DNA of 64,000 bases from Streptomyces sp. A0958 (GTDB lineage Bacteria > Actinomycetota > Actinomycetes > Streptomycetales > Streptomycetaceae), in NCBI RefSeq assembly GCF_004795035.1, contig NZ_SSBK01000024.1, positions 1 to 64,000 on the forward strand. The letters run 5' to 3'. Each line of letters begins with the position of its first letter. The stretch's first letter is position 1. Below are positions 24,830 to 32,992 of the stretch, one piece after another. The translations under genes and the position numbers were made by a program. A model generated the notes under the pieces. It was not told where the DNA came from. It was given only the letters and a program-made list of their open reading frames with translations, and searched no databases.

Positions 24830-24870
24830 TGACCGCTGTTGTCCGCTCTGCTGGGCACGGATGGGGCACG
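24830..24870. repeat. att-proximal conserved block, copy E
   Basis: TGACCGCTGTTGTCCGCT followed by GGGCACGGATGGGGCACG, 87 bp right of att copy E. Confidence 0.8.
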
Positions 24871-24954
24871 AGTGGTGGCGGTGCAGCGGTGCCCGCCAAG
24901 TTGCATGCCCCGGGTCGCCGCACGAGGGCGCCCCGGGGCGGAGCTCCGGCCGTC

Positions 24955-25110
24955 ATGACCGCGGAACTCGAGGTGCCGTCGACACCCTCCCGCACCAACA
25001 TCCCACGCTTGAACTGGGCCCCACGGACACAAGTACGCCATCGACGCCACTGTCGCCGAGGTCGCACTGCGCCAGCCGAAACCGGTCGCCCTGCTGACGT
25101 CCGACAGCGA
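24955..25110 (+). pseudogene. PIN-domain toxin fragment
   Basis: SRTNIPRLNWA and, in another frame, GHKYAIDATVAEVALRQPKP then VALLTSDSD are almost identical to the PIN toxin at 6126-6527. The N-terminal half and about 30 central codons are missing, and the strand is opposite to the intact copy. A deletion remnant of a shared TA locus. Confidence 0.8.
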
Positions 25111-25250
25111 CGGCATAAGGTGCCCATGTACGCCCCTGTCCGGCGCGGTTGATTTCAGCAGCGGATGTCAGAGACCTTCTGATCCGTAGCTCTGGAGAGT
25201 CCGGTCGTTGGAGGTCATGCAGGTTGCCGTAAAGAGCGATGTGGGAGTTG

Positions 25251-26129
25251 TCACCCATACATAGGGAAGTCATTGCCCAGGATGATCCGCCAGAGACGGA
25301 TAGCTTCACGGTGGTCGCCCCGGTTCTCAGCGGCCAATGCCAAGTCCGCTCTATCCCGAGCACTCTTCAGGCTGTCATTTGCGGCATCCTTGCTCGCCCA
25401 ACTCAAGTAGGTGGAAAGGTCGCCGCTAAACCCGGCGGGGTCCTGTACGGAGAGATTGTAAAGGTTGTAGTCGAAGAACAATCGCAGCGCTGCCCTTGAG
25501 TTGTTTCCCAGAGTTCCGTACGTCCGCGCAACCAACATCTCAAGATGGAAGGAGGAGAGACGCGAGCTGTGTGCCTTATTCCATTTCTTGGCGAACCGGA
25601 TGACTCTCTTGAGGTTACCGCCCAAGGCGTTGTTGCGATCGTCGAGGTATGTCTCGTGTTTATTGGGATTGGTGGTCAACCAGTTACCCGCACCATCAGG
25701 GATGCCGAAATCGCCACTTGTGTATTTTTCGACCGGAGCCACGTCCACGCTCAAGCCGTCGGCGTAGAAGAACCGCACAGCCTGACCACGAGCGCCAACC
25801 TTGCGTACGGGCGAGTTTTCGTTAAGCACCTTCCGCACCCGATACAGAAACTCGGAGGAGTTTTCTCGGTATCTTCGGTTCCACAAGTCCTGGTCGACAT
25901 GCATATGGACCATGAGGTCAATGTCATCGACAGGATTGCAAGCGGTGTTCCGCCCGAGCGAGCCGATGATCTTGTGGGACTGATAGCGGATGTCGTTACC
26001 GGCAGGAAATGCTGCCTTTATGACGTTCACGACTGCATCTCGGCGTCCGTAGACCTTGGTCCGGGTGGCAGATGAGGGCTTCGTCTCGAGGTCGAACTCG
26101 TTGAACGCGGCCACGGTGGTCGTTGCCAT
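25251..26129 (-). CDS. CD-NTase-type nucleotidyltransferase (SMODS; CBASS cyclase candidate)
   Basis: 292 residues. The nucleotidyltransferase motif is complete: G56-S57 in IIGSLGRNT, the acidic pair D69/D71 in VDDIDLMVHM, and a third Asp, D129, in LSVDVAP. The helical C-terminal half (LKRVIRFAKKWNKAHSSRLS, SFHLEMLVARTYG) follows the CD-NTase/OAS layout. Such enzymes make cyclic di- or trinucleotides on phage infection and activate a partner effector. That partner would be the SLATT membrane protein encoded 2 bp upstream in the same operon. No Cap2/Cap3 genes are seen, so it resembles a minimal type I CBASS. Base composition is lower in GC than the neighbours. Confidence 0.85.
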   Translation of the reverse strand: MATTTVAAFNEFDLETKPSSATRTKVYGRRDAVVNVIKAAFPAGNDIRYQSHKIIGSLGRNTACNPVDDIDLMVHMHVDQDLWNRRYRENSSEFLYRVRKVLNENSPVRKVGARGQAVRFFYADGLSVDVAPVEKYTSGDFGIPDGAGNWLTTNPNKHETYLDDRNNALGGNLKRVIRFAKKWNKAHSSRLSSFHLEMLVARTYGTLGNNSRAALRLFFDYNLYNLSVQDPAGFSGDLSTYLSWASKDAANDSLKSARDRADLALAAENRGDHREAIRLWRIILGNDFPMYG

Positions 26130-26131
26130 TT

Positions 26132-26653
26132 TTACTCCCCCTCGTCCGTGGCGTAGCTCTGGCCACCGCCGCTGATGTTCTTGCTGGACTTTTTGTAGGC
26201 CAGGCGGCCCGGTGGGTCTGACGTCTTGTTGAGCTCATCCCGAGTGTTGGTGAGGTTGCGCAACGTGTCTCGCGCGTCCTCGCGGCTCATATCGACCAGG
26301 TCGATCGCGAGAAACTGTCGGGCGGCTGTCTGCAACTGAAGGTAGGCGTTCGCCGACGCCTGCGCCTGTGTCATACGACGCGACGCGTTCACGGTGGTCA
26401 GGGTGGCGCTGAACGCGGCCGAGATAAGGGCCAACACCCCGGGCCAGATACCGAGGTTGCCACCGAGGGCAGTTCCGCCAGAGATGGCGGCAAGCGCTGC
26501 TGCCGGGACACCGAGCATTAGGTTGATGAGCCGCCACAACTTGGCCTGCTCGAACTGTCCTTGAGCACTCCACAACGCACTCTCGTGGATGCGGTCGGCT
26601 TCTTGCGCGATGCCCCTGTGCGACTCAGGGAGGCCGCTGGGAATCAGTGACAC
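26132..26653 (-). CDS. SLATT-type two-TM effector
   Basis: About 173 residues with two adjacent membrane helices (LINLMLGVPAAALAAISGG and IWPGVLALISAAFSATLTTV). They lie between an amphipathic N-terminal helix and a long helical tail (SANAYLQLQTAARQFLAID, RDTLRNLTNTRDELNK). This is the SLATT architecture, predicted to form membrane pores when triggered by a nucleotide signal. GTG 26653 (GAGG 5 bases upstream) is preferred to GTG 26659. It is immediately followed by the CD-NTase, so the pair is effector plus cyclase. Confidence 0.8.
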   Translation of the reverse strand: MSLIPSGLPESHRGIAQEADRIHESALWSAQGQFEQAKLWRLINLMLGVPAAALAAISGGTALGGNLGIWPGVLALISAAFSATLTTVNASRRMTQAQASANAYLQLQTAARQFLAIDLVDMSREDARDTLRNLTNTRDELNKTSDPPGRLAYKKSSKNISGGGQSYATDEGE

Positions 26654-26732
26654 GAACACCTCATTGGGTCAGGAACCGCGTAGCAGTGGGAATGGGGCAA
26701 CTGGGGTAACCGGCCAGTGTAGGCAGGTGGGT

Positions 26733-27053
26733 TCACGGTGGGCCAGCGGTGTGCATGTGGTGTGACGTTTTGCCATGGCCGCCAGCGTGCAGCATGCTCA
26801 GCCGCTCAGAACCAGCCTGAGGGAGGGCGGGCGGTCGAGCGGCCGACCTACGGACCTCCACTGCGGGACCGGTGAAGCGACCGTATGCGACCCCTCCGGC
26901 GTGAGGGCCACCCACCCACATCACGAACTCATCGCCGGCCGCCAGCTCACTCACGTAGCGAACTACGGTCCGCGAGCTCAGAACGTGGCCGTCGCGGCGG
27001 TGCCCTTCAAGGTCAAACTTTTTCGGGGTGCAGCTCAGAAGCCAGGTGGACAC
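26733..27053 (-). CDS. EVE-domain-like protein, probably truncated
   Basis: 106 codons from GTG 27053 (GGGGGA upstream). Residues 3-65 (WLLSCTPKKFDLEGHRRDG, ELAAGDEFVMWVGGPHAG, VAYGRFTGPA) fit the first half of an EVE domain, a PUA-like fold that reads modified bases and often sits in restriction systems. After GPAVE the sequence turns Arg/Pro-rich and loses the family pattern, so the 3' half is probably frame-shifted or replaced. It lies beside the CBASS-like pair and a nuclease-like gene. Confidence 0.5.
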   Translation of the reverse strand: MSTWLLSCTPKKFDLEGHRRDGHVLSSRTVVRYVSELAAGDEFVMWVGGPHAGGVAYGRFTGPAVEVRRSAARPPALPQAGSERLSMLHAGGHGKTSHHMHTAGPP

Positions 27054-27414
27054 ACATCCCCCAGGGTGACTCCGGTGATGGGGTCACTCTAGAAGGCGGC
27101 ACTGACAAGGCAGTCGAGTTGCCCCTTGATGCGAACTACAGTCACGAGGGTCACTGAGGTCACTCGACCTGGTCGCGGCAACGGTGGTGACTGAGATAGA
27201 TCAGCTGGGGTTGCGGCGGTTGCTGTACCGCACGGTCGCTGACGACCACCTCAAGAGTGCAGGTCGATACTTGGCGACGACCGCAACAAGAGCGGGACGC
27301 CCCGGTCGGTCCCGGGCAGCGGGCGGCCCCGCCCAACTAGTCTCCGAGGAGTTTCGGAGATCGCAACTTCCCAGACCAGACCGTCGTTATCGTGGATGCG
27401 ACCTTGGGGGGAGC

Positions 27415-28404
27415 ATGGCACGGGTTAGGCCAAACCGCCGCATCGAGCGAGCTGGCGTGAACGCCATTCGGACGCTGCTAGAAGATCATAATCACATTGT
27501 CCAAGAGATCGAAGGCGGTAATGACCACGGCGAGGATTTGCATGTCCTCCTGACGAGAGACGGGCGCCGAACCGGGCACGTTCTCGCTATCCAGGTGAAG
27601 TCCGGTAGGAAATATAAGCGCGCCAAGGGCTATAGCATTGCGATCGAGGATCATTACGAGGACTGGAAAAATAGCAAGATCCCCGTTGTGGGTATTGTCT
27701 ATGATCTCGAAATGAGGAAGCTTTATTGGGTAAACCTGACGGCTGCGCTCGAAAACGCCAAGGGTGTCGTCAAGCGCGTAAGTATCCCTCAAGCCTCCCT
27801 TCTGAATTCGGGGACTATCCCTGATTTTATCTCCGCGATTGAGTCTTACATCGACTCGACCGGCATGCGGCTGCGGGAATTCACGCTAGAGGAAGCATTT
27901 GCCGCAGTTTCCCGGGCGCTGGACGGCCTTGATCCCAACAATGTACCCAACCCGCTCTTCGAGGGATGGGCAGAGCTGCTATTTCGTCACGAGCAACGGG
28001 CAAAGCGGGTCGCGCGGTTCATACTTCAGACTTGCCCCCTTTTTCTGCTTGCTAGCCTGCTGGTGTATGAGTGGCCCTATCAGGTGCGTTACGTAAAAAA
28101 TTACACGGATCTTAGTCCTGTCCTTACTGTAGGAAGCCTGTACATTTTTATCTCTTGGATGACGCTTACGATCTTCTTTGAGTTGCGCGCAGGGCGCCGC
28201 CCGGAGGAGACAGGGAACTGGCTGATCGCTGTTTGCGGACTCTACCTATGGATCCCCGTGATGGATGATGAAGGAAGGGGGTCAGAATGGATGGGTGAGG
28301 CGTTAGTGGTTTCTAGTGTGCTGATTTCTCATTTCGGTTTGCTCACCCTGTTGACATTTTATATCAAGCGCGAAGTGGCTAGAAAGAAGCGTCGCTCTAC
28401 ATAG
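27415..28404 (+). CDS. DUF4365 nuclease-like protein with membrane helices
   Basis: 329 residues. The N-terminal 150 residues are DUF4365 (RRIERAGVNAIRTLLEDH, GGNDHGEDLHVLLTRDG, LAIQVKSG). The PD-(D/E)XK core is visible as GEDLHV followed by QVKSG. Four hydrophobic helices follow at about 200-325 (FILQTCPLFLLASLLVY, VLTVGSLYIFISWMTL, WLIAVCGLYLWIPV, VVSSVLISHFGLLTLLTFY). A membrane-tethered nuclease-like fold is unusual and suggests a defence effector. ATG 27415 follows GGGGGGAG; an upstream extension to 27184 is not supported. Codon use is AT-richer than the chromosome, a sign of transfer. Confidence 0.75.
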   Translation: MARVRPNRRIERAGVNAIRTLLEDHNHIVQEIEGGNDHGEDLHVLLTRDGRRTGHVLAIQVKSGRKYKRAKGYSIAIEDHYEDWKNSKIPVVGIVYDLEMRKLYWVNLTAALENAKGVVKRVSIPQASLLNSGTIPDFISAIESYIDSTGMRLREFTLEEAFAAVSRALDGLDPNNVPNPLFEGWAELLFRHEQRAKRVARFILQTCPLFLLASLLVYEWPYQVRYVKNYTDLSPVLTVGSLYIFISWMTLTIFFELRAGRRPEETGNWLIAVCGLYLWIPVMDDEGRGSEWMGEALVVSSVLISHFGLLTLLTFYIKREVARKKRRST

Positions 28405-28462
28405 CAAAACGGTGGTCAGTCCAAAGCCTCATGTTGGCGACATCTGAACTGAGAGGACAAGA

Positions 28463-28699
28463 ATGTCGGTGGTCACCCCCGGCGCCCATCTCTATCCTTC
28501 GGCGGATCGGCGGTGCTTCCTCTGCAACCAGGATTTTGTGGAAGCTCACCCTGTAGTGATGTGGGCCGGTTCGGGCGTCCCTATTTATCTTCACGGACGA
28601 CGATGTGCCAGTTCGTTTGTTCTCAGGCTTGCACGTGACGCCTTGGAGGTCGAGCACTTGCTTAAGGGCGATGTCCAGTCCGCATCGCCGGAGCTCTGA
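28463..28699 (+). CDS. hypothetical small Cys/His protein
   Basis: A 78-residue protein. CFLCNQDFVEAHPVVMW is followed by YLHGRRCASSF, giving a CxxC...H...C pattern that could bind one zinc. The start has a strong SD (GAGAGGACAAGA-ATG). It follows the DUF4365 gene by 58 bp on the same strand and could be its partner. Family unknown. Confidence 0.6.
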   Translation: MSVVTPGAHLYPSADRRCFLCNQDFVEAHPVVMWAGSGVPIYLHGRRCASSFVLRLARDALEVEHLLKGDVQSASPEL

Positions 28700-29080
28700 C
28701 GCCCTGGGCCGCGACCGCTCGGCTCTGCCTGGGGCGAAGGTGGTCGGGATGGGAGCCCACAAAGCTCACCACGAATCCGCTGGCACTCGCGTACGGCGCC
28801 CCTCCCATCCCGGAGTCTGAGCGCCCCGCCGGAGGCATCATCTTGAAGCCGCGGGCTTGGTTCTCGTCCCATGCACTCCGGGCCTATCTCTCGTGGGCGC
28901 GCGTCGGCGGCGGCAGCGCCGAGCGGGCCGGAGGCAGGAGCGCGGGCGCAACCAAAGCCGGGTGCCTTGATGAAGTAGGGAAAGATCTACCACGCTGAAG
29001 TCGGGCACTGCGTGGGTCGTGCCCGAACATGGCCGTCGACCGCACCTGGTGGGAGCGGCCGACGGCGGGTCCGGAGATTG
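28700..29080. other. gap without a supported gene
   Basis: No convincing frame, palindrome or terminator was seen. The sequence is high-GC and separates the AT-richer defence-like cargo from the MazG/UGD group. Confidence 0.4.
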
Positions 29081-29410
29081 TCAGGCAGATGTGGCGGCCT
29101 TACGGCCCCTACGTGTGCGGTGGTGGAGAACTTCGTCGAAGGTGGCGCGGGCGCCCGTGGGGTCGATGTAGTGCATCGCCAGGAGGGCGGCGATGACCGC
29201 GCCGACCAGGTCGTTCTGGACTTCGGACCAGGTGTGGTCGTCGCCGCAGGTGGTGAGGCCCTTCAGGCCGTGGAGGGCGTGCATTGCCTCGCCGGCTTCC
29301 TCGGCGACCTTGCCCACCTGGAGGGCTTTGAGTTCCTCGTCGGGGAGGTGGGCGCCGGCCGCTCGGCAGACGACGGAGAGCTTCTCGATGTTGTCCCACA
29401 GGGTGTCCAC
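29081..29410 (-). CDS. MazG-like NTP pyrophosphohydrolase family protein
   Basis: A 109-residue all-helical protein. VGKVAEEAGEAMHALHG supplies the EExxE metal motif, and EVQNDLVGAVIAALLAM supplies the ExxD motif of the MazG/iMazG fold. GTG 29410 is chosen because GGAGGT precedes it by 5 bases. It may remove non-canonical or excess NTPs. It follows the UDP-glucose dehydrogenase gene by 26 bp and is probably co-transcribed with it. Confidence 0.82.
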   Translation of the reverse strand: MDTLWDNIEKLSVVCRAAGAHLPDEELKALQVGKVAEEAGEAMHALHGLKGLTTCGDDHTWSEVQNDLVGAVIAALLAMHYIDPTGARATFDEVLHHRTRRGRKAATSA

Positions 29411-29436
29411 GTCGGACCTCCGATCGATGGGTTCGG

Positions 29437-30759
29437 TTATTCCTGTGCGGGACGTCCGAGCTGGCGTACGGTCCATCCGGCCATGCGCCAGGCGTCGGCG
29501 TCGATGAGGTTGCGGAGGTCGACGAGGACCGGGGCCGCGACCAGTGGGGCGAGGGCCTTGGGGTCGGCCTCTCGGAAGTGGGGCCACTCGGTAGCCAGGA
29601 CGATTAGTTGGGCGCCCTGGACGGAGTTGTCGAGGGCTTCGGCGTAGTCGAGCTCCGGGTGCCGGCGCAGTGCCGTGGGCACGGCGTGCGGGTCGTGGAC
29701 GGTGACGGTCGCGCCGCGCTGGTGCATGAGGGCGGCGATCGCCAGGGCCGGGGATTCGCGGACATCGTCGGTGCCTGCCTTGAAGGAGGCGCCCCAGACG
29801 GTGATGCGTACGCCGTCGACGGGGCGGCCGAGCGTCTGCTCGATGAGCCTCAGTGCGGCGGTGGGGCGGGATTCGTTGACCTCCTCGGCGGCTCGCAGCA
29901 TGGTCGCTGCCTCGGTGGCGCCCAGGGTGCGGGCGGATGCGGTGAAGGCGCGGACGTCCTTCGGGAGGCAACCGCCGCCATAACCGGGGCCGGCGTTGAG
30001 ACCGCCGCGGCCGATACGGGGGTCGAGGCCGATGGCCTCGGTGAGCTGCTGGACGTCGGCTCCGGCGGCGGTGCACATGTCGGCGACGCCGTTGATGAAG
30101 GAGATCTTCATGCCGAGGTAGGCGTTGGCGGCGCCCTTGATGAGTTCGGCGGTGGCGGGGTCGGTGACGAACAGCGGGATCCCGTTCGCCAGGAGAGGTG
30201 CGTAAACCTGGCGTACGGCGTCCTCTGCGCGGGCCGAGGGGACGCCTACGACGATCCGGTCGGGTCGCAGGGTGTCGTCGATGGCGTGGCCCTCGCGGAG
30301 GAACTCCGGGTTCCAGACGACCTCCACGTCCTCACCCGCCGGGGAGAGACGCGCGAGGAGTGCGCCGAGGTCGCGTGAGGTGCCGACGGTGACGGTGGAC
30401 TTGCCGATGACCACTGCCGCACGGGTGAGGTGCGGGGCGAGGGCGCGGGCGGCGCCGAAGACCTGTCCGGTGTCGTAGCTCCGTCCGTCCGCGTCGATCG
30501 GCGTGCCCACGGCGAGGAAGTGGACGGACGCGAACTCGGCCGCCTCTTCGAGGCTGGTGCTGAACCGCAGGCGTCCAGTGGCGGTGTGGGTGGTGAGGAG
30601 TTCGGGCAGGCCGTCCTCGTAGATGGGGCACTCGCCGGCGTTGAGGCGGTCGATCTTCGCCTGGTCCAGGTCCACGCCGATGACCTCGTGGCCGATCTCG
30701 GCCATGGCAGCGGCGTGGGGGATGCCCAGGTGACCGCAGCCGATGACGGATACGCGCAT
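29437..30759 (-). CDS. UDP-glucose/GDP-mannose 6-dehydrogenase
   Basis: A 440-residue protein. The N-terminal Rossmann loop is MRVSVIGCGHLGIPHAAAMA. The central active site has GPGYGGGCLPKDV with the catalytic Cys, plus FLREGHAIDD and ELIKGAANAYLGMKISFING with the conserved Lys/Asn. The C-terminal domain has VWGASFKAGTDDVRESPAL. It oxidises a nucleotide sugar to its uronate in two NAD+ steps. No glycosyltransferase cluster accompanies it, so the product's use is unknown; it may supply a modified sugar to the neighbouring genes. Confidence 0.93.
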   Translation of the reverse strand: MRVSVIGCGHLGIPHAAAMAEIGHEVIGVDLDQAKIDRLNAGECPIYEDGLPELLTTHTATGRLRFSTSLEEAAEFASVHFLAVGTPIDADGRSYDTGQVFGAARALAPHLTRAAVVIGKSTVTVGTSRDLGALLARLSPAGEDVEVVWNPEFLREGHAIDDTLRPDRIVVGVPSARAEDAVRQVYAPLLANGIPLFVTDPATAELIKGAANAYLGMKISFINGVADMCTAAGADVQQLTEAIGLDPRIGRGGLNAGPGYGGGCLPKDVRAFTASARTLGATEAATMLRAAEEVNESRPTAALRLIEQTLGRPVDGVRITVWGASFKAGTDDVRESPALAIAALMHQRGATVTVHDPHAVPTALRRHPELDYAEALDNSVQGAQLIVLATEWPHFREADPKALAPLVAAPVLVDLRNLIDADAWRMAGWTVRQLGRPAQE

Positions 30760-30866
30760 GGGGTCGACGCTCCTTTCCTTGCCTCTCGCCCGCCCGGTGA
30801 GTCCGGGCCGGCCGGGTGCGTCACGCTAGCGTCACCACCCGGCGCGGCCCTCTTCGTGCAGGTGAA

Positions 30867-32099
30867 TCAACCAGCGTGCTGCTTCAGGAGTTTGACGAGT
30901 GCGGGCAGCGCCTCAGCGGCGGTTGCCCGGCACACCAGGTCACCGTCCTGGGGCCCTTCCAGCGGGTAGGGCATGAACTGGCCGTCGTGCCAGAAGCCCT
31001 CCGGGTCCAGGTAGACGATCTGCATGCCGCGAGCGCGGGCGCGAGCCTGGACCTTGCGTCGGTCGGCGTGCAGGCCGACGACGAGGAGTGCCTTGGCGCC
31101 GTCGATCCAATCGACGTCGGGTACGGCTTGGTCGTAGCGGCGCATAAAGCACTCGTCGAGCCCGGCACGCGCGGCGAGCACGTCGAAGTTGTTGGTGATG
31201 ACCGGACCGACGAGGTGCCCGGCGTCCTTCAACTCCTTCAACGCCCACATGGCTGGGGTCGGCTCGGCCAGGAAGCACGCACGGAACATCTCCACGAATT
31301 CTGCCGTCTTCTCCTCCGGCTCCGTCAGCACCTCATGGAGAAGTGTGTCCGCTGTCGGGGAGAGGGTGAAGCGGTGCTCCCGCGGCTCGTGGCCCTGGCG
31401 GTCGGTGACCCGGTAGATCTCGTGGAGCCGGTGCAGGGGCGGGATGCCCGCCTCGACCGACGTACCGCATCCGATCTCCACCTGGAACGGTCGCAGGTTC
31501 GCGAGGACGGATAGGTCCGGCACGCGGGTCGGCGTGCCGGGGCGGTCTTTGAACCGGATTCCGGTGGAGAGCACGTTCCACGGCAGTTGCCGGACAGCGG
31601 GCGGCGGCGCGTAGGACACAGAGGCGATCTGCACGTCCAGGCTCCGGTAGCCGGCTGGGAGGGTGCGGCCCGCAGCGGCGTCTTGGGGGTGGGCGTCGTG
31701 CTCGGTGATCCGGCACTTCAGATCCCGTCGGGTCCATAAGAATCCACCGGGAGCCTCCTTCCAGCCGCCAGCGGCGAGCGAATCCCACAGGGCGTCTTGG
31801 TGCGCGGCGACCTCGTCGGCCGGGGCGGACGCGGAGTGATAGAGGTACAGGTCGGTCAAGCCGATGGCCGGCGCAGCCGTGGTGGGCACCAGGCCGTACC
31901 GGTAGCGGTAGTGGATGATCCGCCGCCGTGCGTCGTCGGAGGCCGCCCAGCCGGACTGGCTGGCGGTGGCCTTCTCCTGGGTGCGGCGCCAGATGCCTTC
32001 TTCGATGTAGCGGGGGCGGTCGGCGTCGCCGAAGTACGTCTTCCAGACCTGCTGCTGGTCGGGGACGAGCTGGTCGATGACGATGTACGGGATGTCCAT
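30867..32099 (-). CDS. SIR2-like protein with unknown N-terminal domain
   Basis: A 410-residue protein. The C-terminal half has NAD-site motifs of the Sir2 fold: IGCGTSVEAGIPPLHRL (GAGxSxxxGIP type) and VITNNFDVLAARAG (TxNxD). A late LLVVGLHADRRKVQ and a terminal YPLEGPQDGDLVC complete the fold. No zinc-binding Cys pairs are present, as in NADase-type or defence SIR2 proteins. Residues 1-190 form an unrecognised domain (YIEEGIWRRTQEKA, RRRIIHYRYRYGLVPT). ATG 32099 follows GGGAGGG. It may share a promoter with the UGD/MazG pair. Confidence 0.7.
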   Translation of the reverse strand: MDIPYIVIDQLVPDQQQVWKTYFGDADRPRYIEEGIWRRTQEKATASQSGWAASDDARRRIIHYRYRYGLVPTTAAPAIGLTDLYLYHSASAPADEVAAHQDALWDSLAAGGWKEAPGGFLWTRRDLKCRITEHDAHPQDAAAGRTLPAGYRSLDVQIASVSYAPPPAVRQLPWNVLSTGIRFKDRPGTPTRVPDLSVLANLRPFQVEIGCGTSVEAGIPPLHRLHEIYRVTDRQGHEPREHRFTLSPTADTLLHEVLTEPEEKTAEFVEMFRACFLAEPTPAMWALKELKDAGHLVGPVITNNFDVLAARAGLDECFMRRYDQAVPDVDWIDGAKALLVVGLHADRRKVQARARARGMQIVYLDPEGFWHDGQFMPYPLEGPQDGDLVCRATAAEALPALVKLLKQHAG

Positions 32100-32281
32100 G
32101 ATCCCTCCCTGGGGAATCACGCGTGGATGTTCCAGATGGCTGACGAGGTGCAGGCCGTCCCGCTCCGGGCAGCCGAAGCCGCGCTGAGCGGGGCGGTTCT
32201 TCAGCGCCGCTCGACGAGAGAGCAGCGTGGGAGGCTCCGGCGGTCGAGCGCGGGCAGACGGCATCGGTATCGGGAGCGGCC
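32100..32281. other. gap without a supported gene
   Basis: It contains the SD of the SIR2-like gene and GC-rich sequence; nothing else is recognised. Confidence 0.4.
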
Positions 32282-32494
32282 TCAGCGGTCGGAGGGCAGG
32301 CTCGCGTCCGGTGCGACGGCGGTGGGCCGATGGCCAGCTCCTTCAAGGAACGGGCCGGCGTGCTCACGCAGTGCCCAGGCCGGGCCGACCAGGCCGACGA
32401 CGGCCAGAAAGGTGAACGCGATTCGGCCTCCGTGGTCGGACCGTGCGGTTCTGGACGCGGCGTTTCGGGCATGGCGGCGCCGAGCCCCGGTCAC
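32282..32494 (-). CDS. small single-span membrane protein
   Basis: A 70-residue frame. A basic N-terminus (MTGARRRHARNAASRTAR) is followed by one hydrophobic helix (IAFTFLAVVGLVGPAWAL). GTG 32494 overlaps the stop of the gene upstream (GTGA), which implies translational coupling. No family is recognised and the product is unassigned. Confidence 0.5.
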   Translation of the reverse strand: MTGARRRHARNAASRTARSDHGGRIAFTFLAVVGLVGPAWALREHAGPFLEGAGHRPTAVAPDASLPSDR

Positions 32495-32937
32495 GAGGTG
32501 CCGCCGAGGGTGTGTTCGTGGGCGACGAGGAGGCGGCTGGTCTGCGCGTACAACCGCTCCAGCTCAGCAGAGGTGAGGATGAGCGCGCCGTCGAGGGTCG
32601 AGCCGTCATCGAAGTGGAACTCGACGGGAACCGACCCTTGCTGGGCCCTCGGGTCGTAGACCGCGTCCCGGCCGGCCAGCAGCGTGGCGTGCGTGGCCTT
32701 CACCGGCACGGGCTTGAGCGTCGTCCCGTCGGCGGGCGCGGACCACTGGGTCCCGCCCCCGGGAGGGCGCAGGTGGTAGGTCGTGGCGGAGCCCTCACCA
32801 GGGAGGGCGACCACGACCCCCACACGGTCGTCACGGGCGCTGTCGGTGGCGAGGTCGCCGAGCCGGGGAACGAAGGGAGCTGCCGTACCTAACCCGGCTC
32901 CCTGGGAAGGGAGGTGGGGAGAACGTCGTGGCGTCAT
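32491..32937 (-). CDS. hypothetical protein
   Basis: A 148-residue protein starting MTPRRSPHLPSQGAGLGTAA. It contains GVVVALPGEGSATTYHLRPP, TTLKPVPVKATHATLLAGRD and VEFHFDDGSTLDGALILTSA, a beta-rich pattern with an ATLLAGRDAVYDPR segment. No signal peptide. It is probably first in an operon with the small membrane protein, and is divergent in role from the XRE regulator 55 bp upstream on the same strand. Confidence 0.65.
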   Translation of the reverse strand: MTPRRSPHLPSQGAGLGTAAPFVPRLGDLATDSARDDRVGVVVALPGEGSATTYHLRPPGGGTQWSAPADGTTLKPVPVKATHATLLAGRDAVYDPRAQQGSVPVEFHFDDGSTLDGALILTSAELERLYAQTSRLLVAHEHTLGGTS

Positions 32938-32992
32938 GCCCTGAAGTTAGGGTCAGGACAAACCTCGAATATGAGCCGGAGGAATATGACCC

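Noticed and set aside
26775..27157. Two overlapping plus frames opposite the EVE-like gene
   Set aside because: No SD and no family; antisense to the better-supported EVE pattern.
29081..30076. 331-codon minus frame overlapping UDP-glucose dehydrogenase
   Set aside because: Only the part from GTG 29410 downstream has family motifs (MazG-like); the rest is an off-frame of the dehydrogenase on the same strand.
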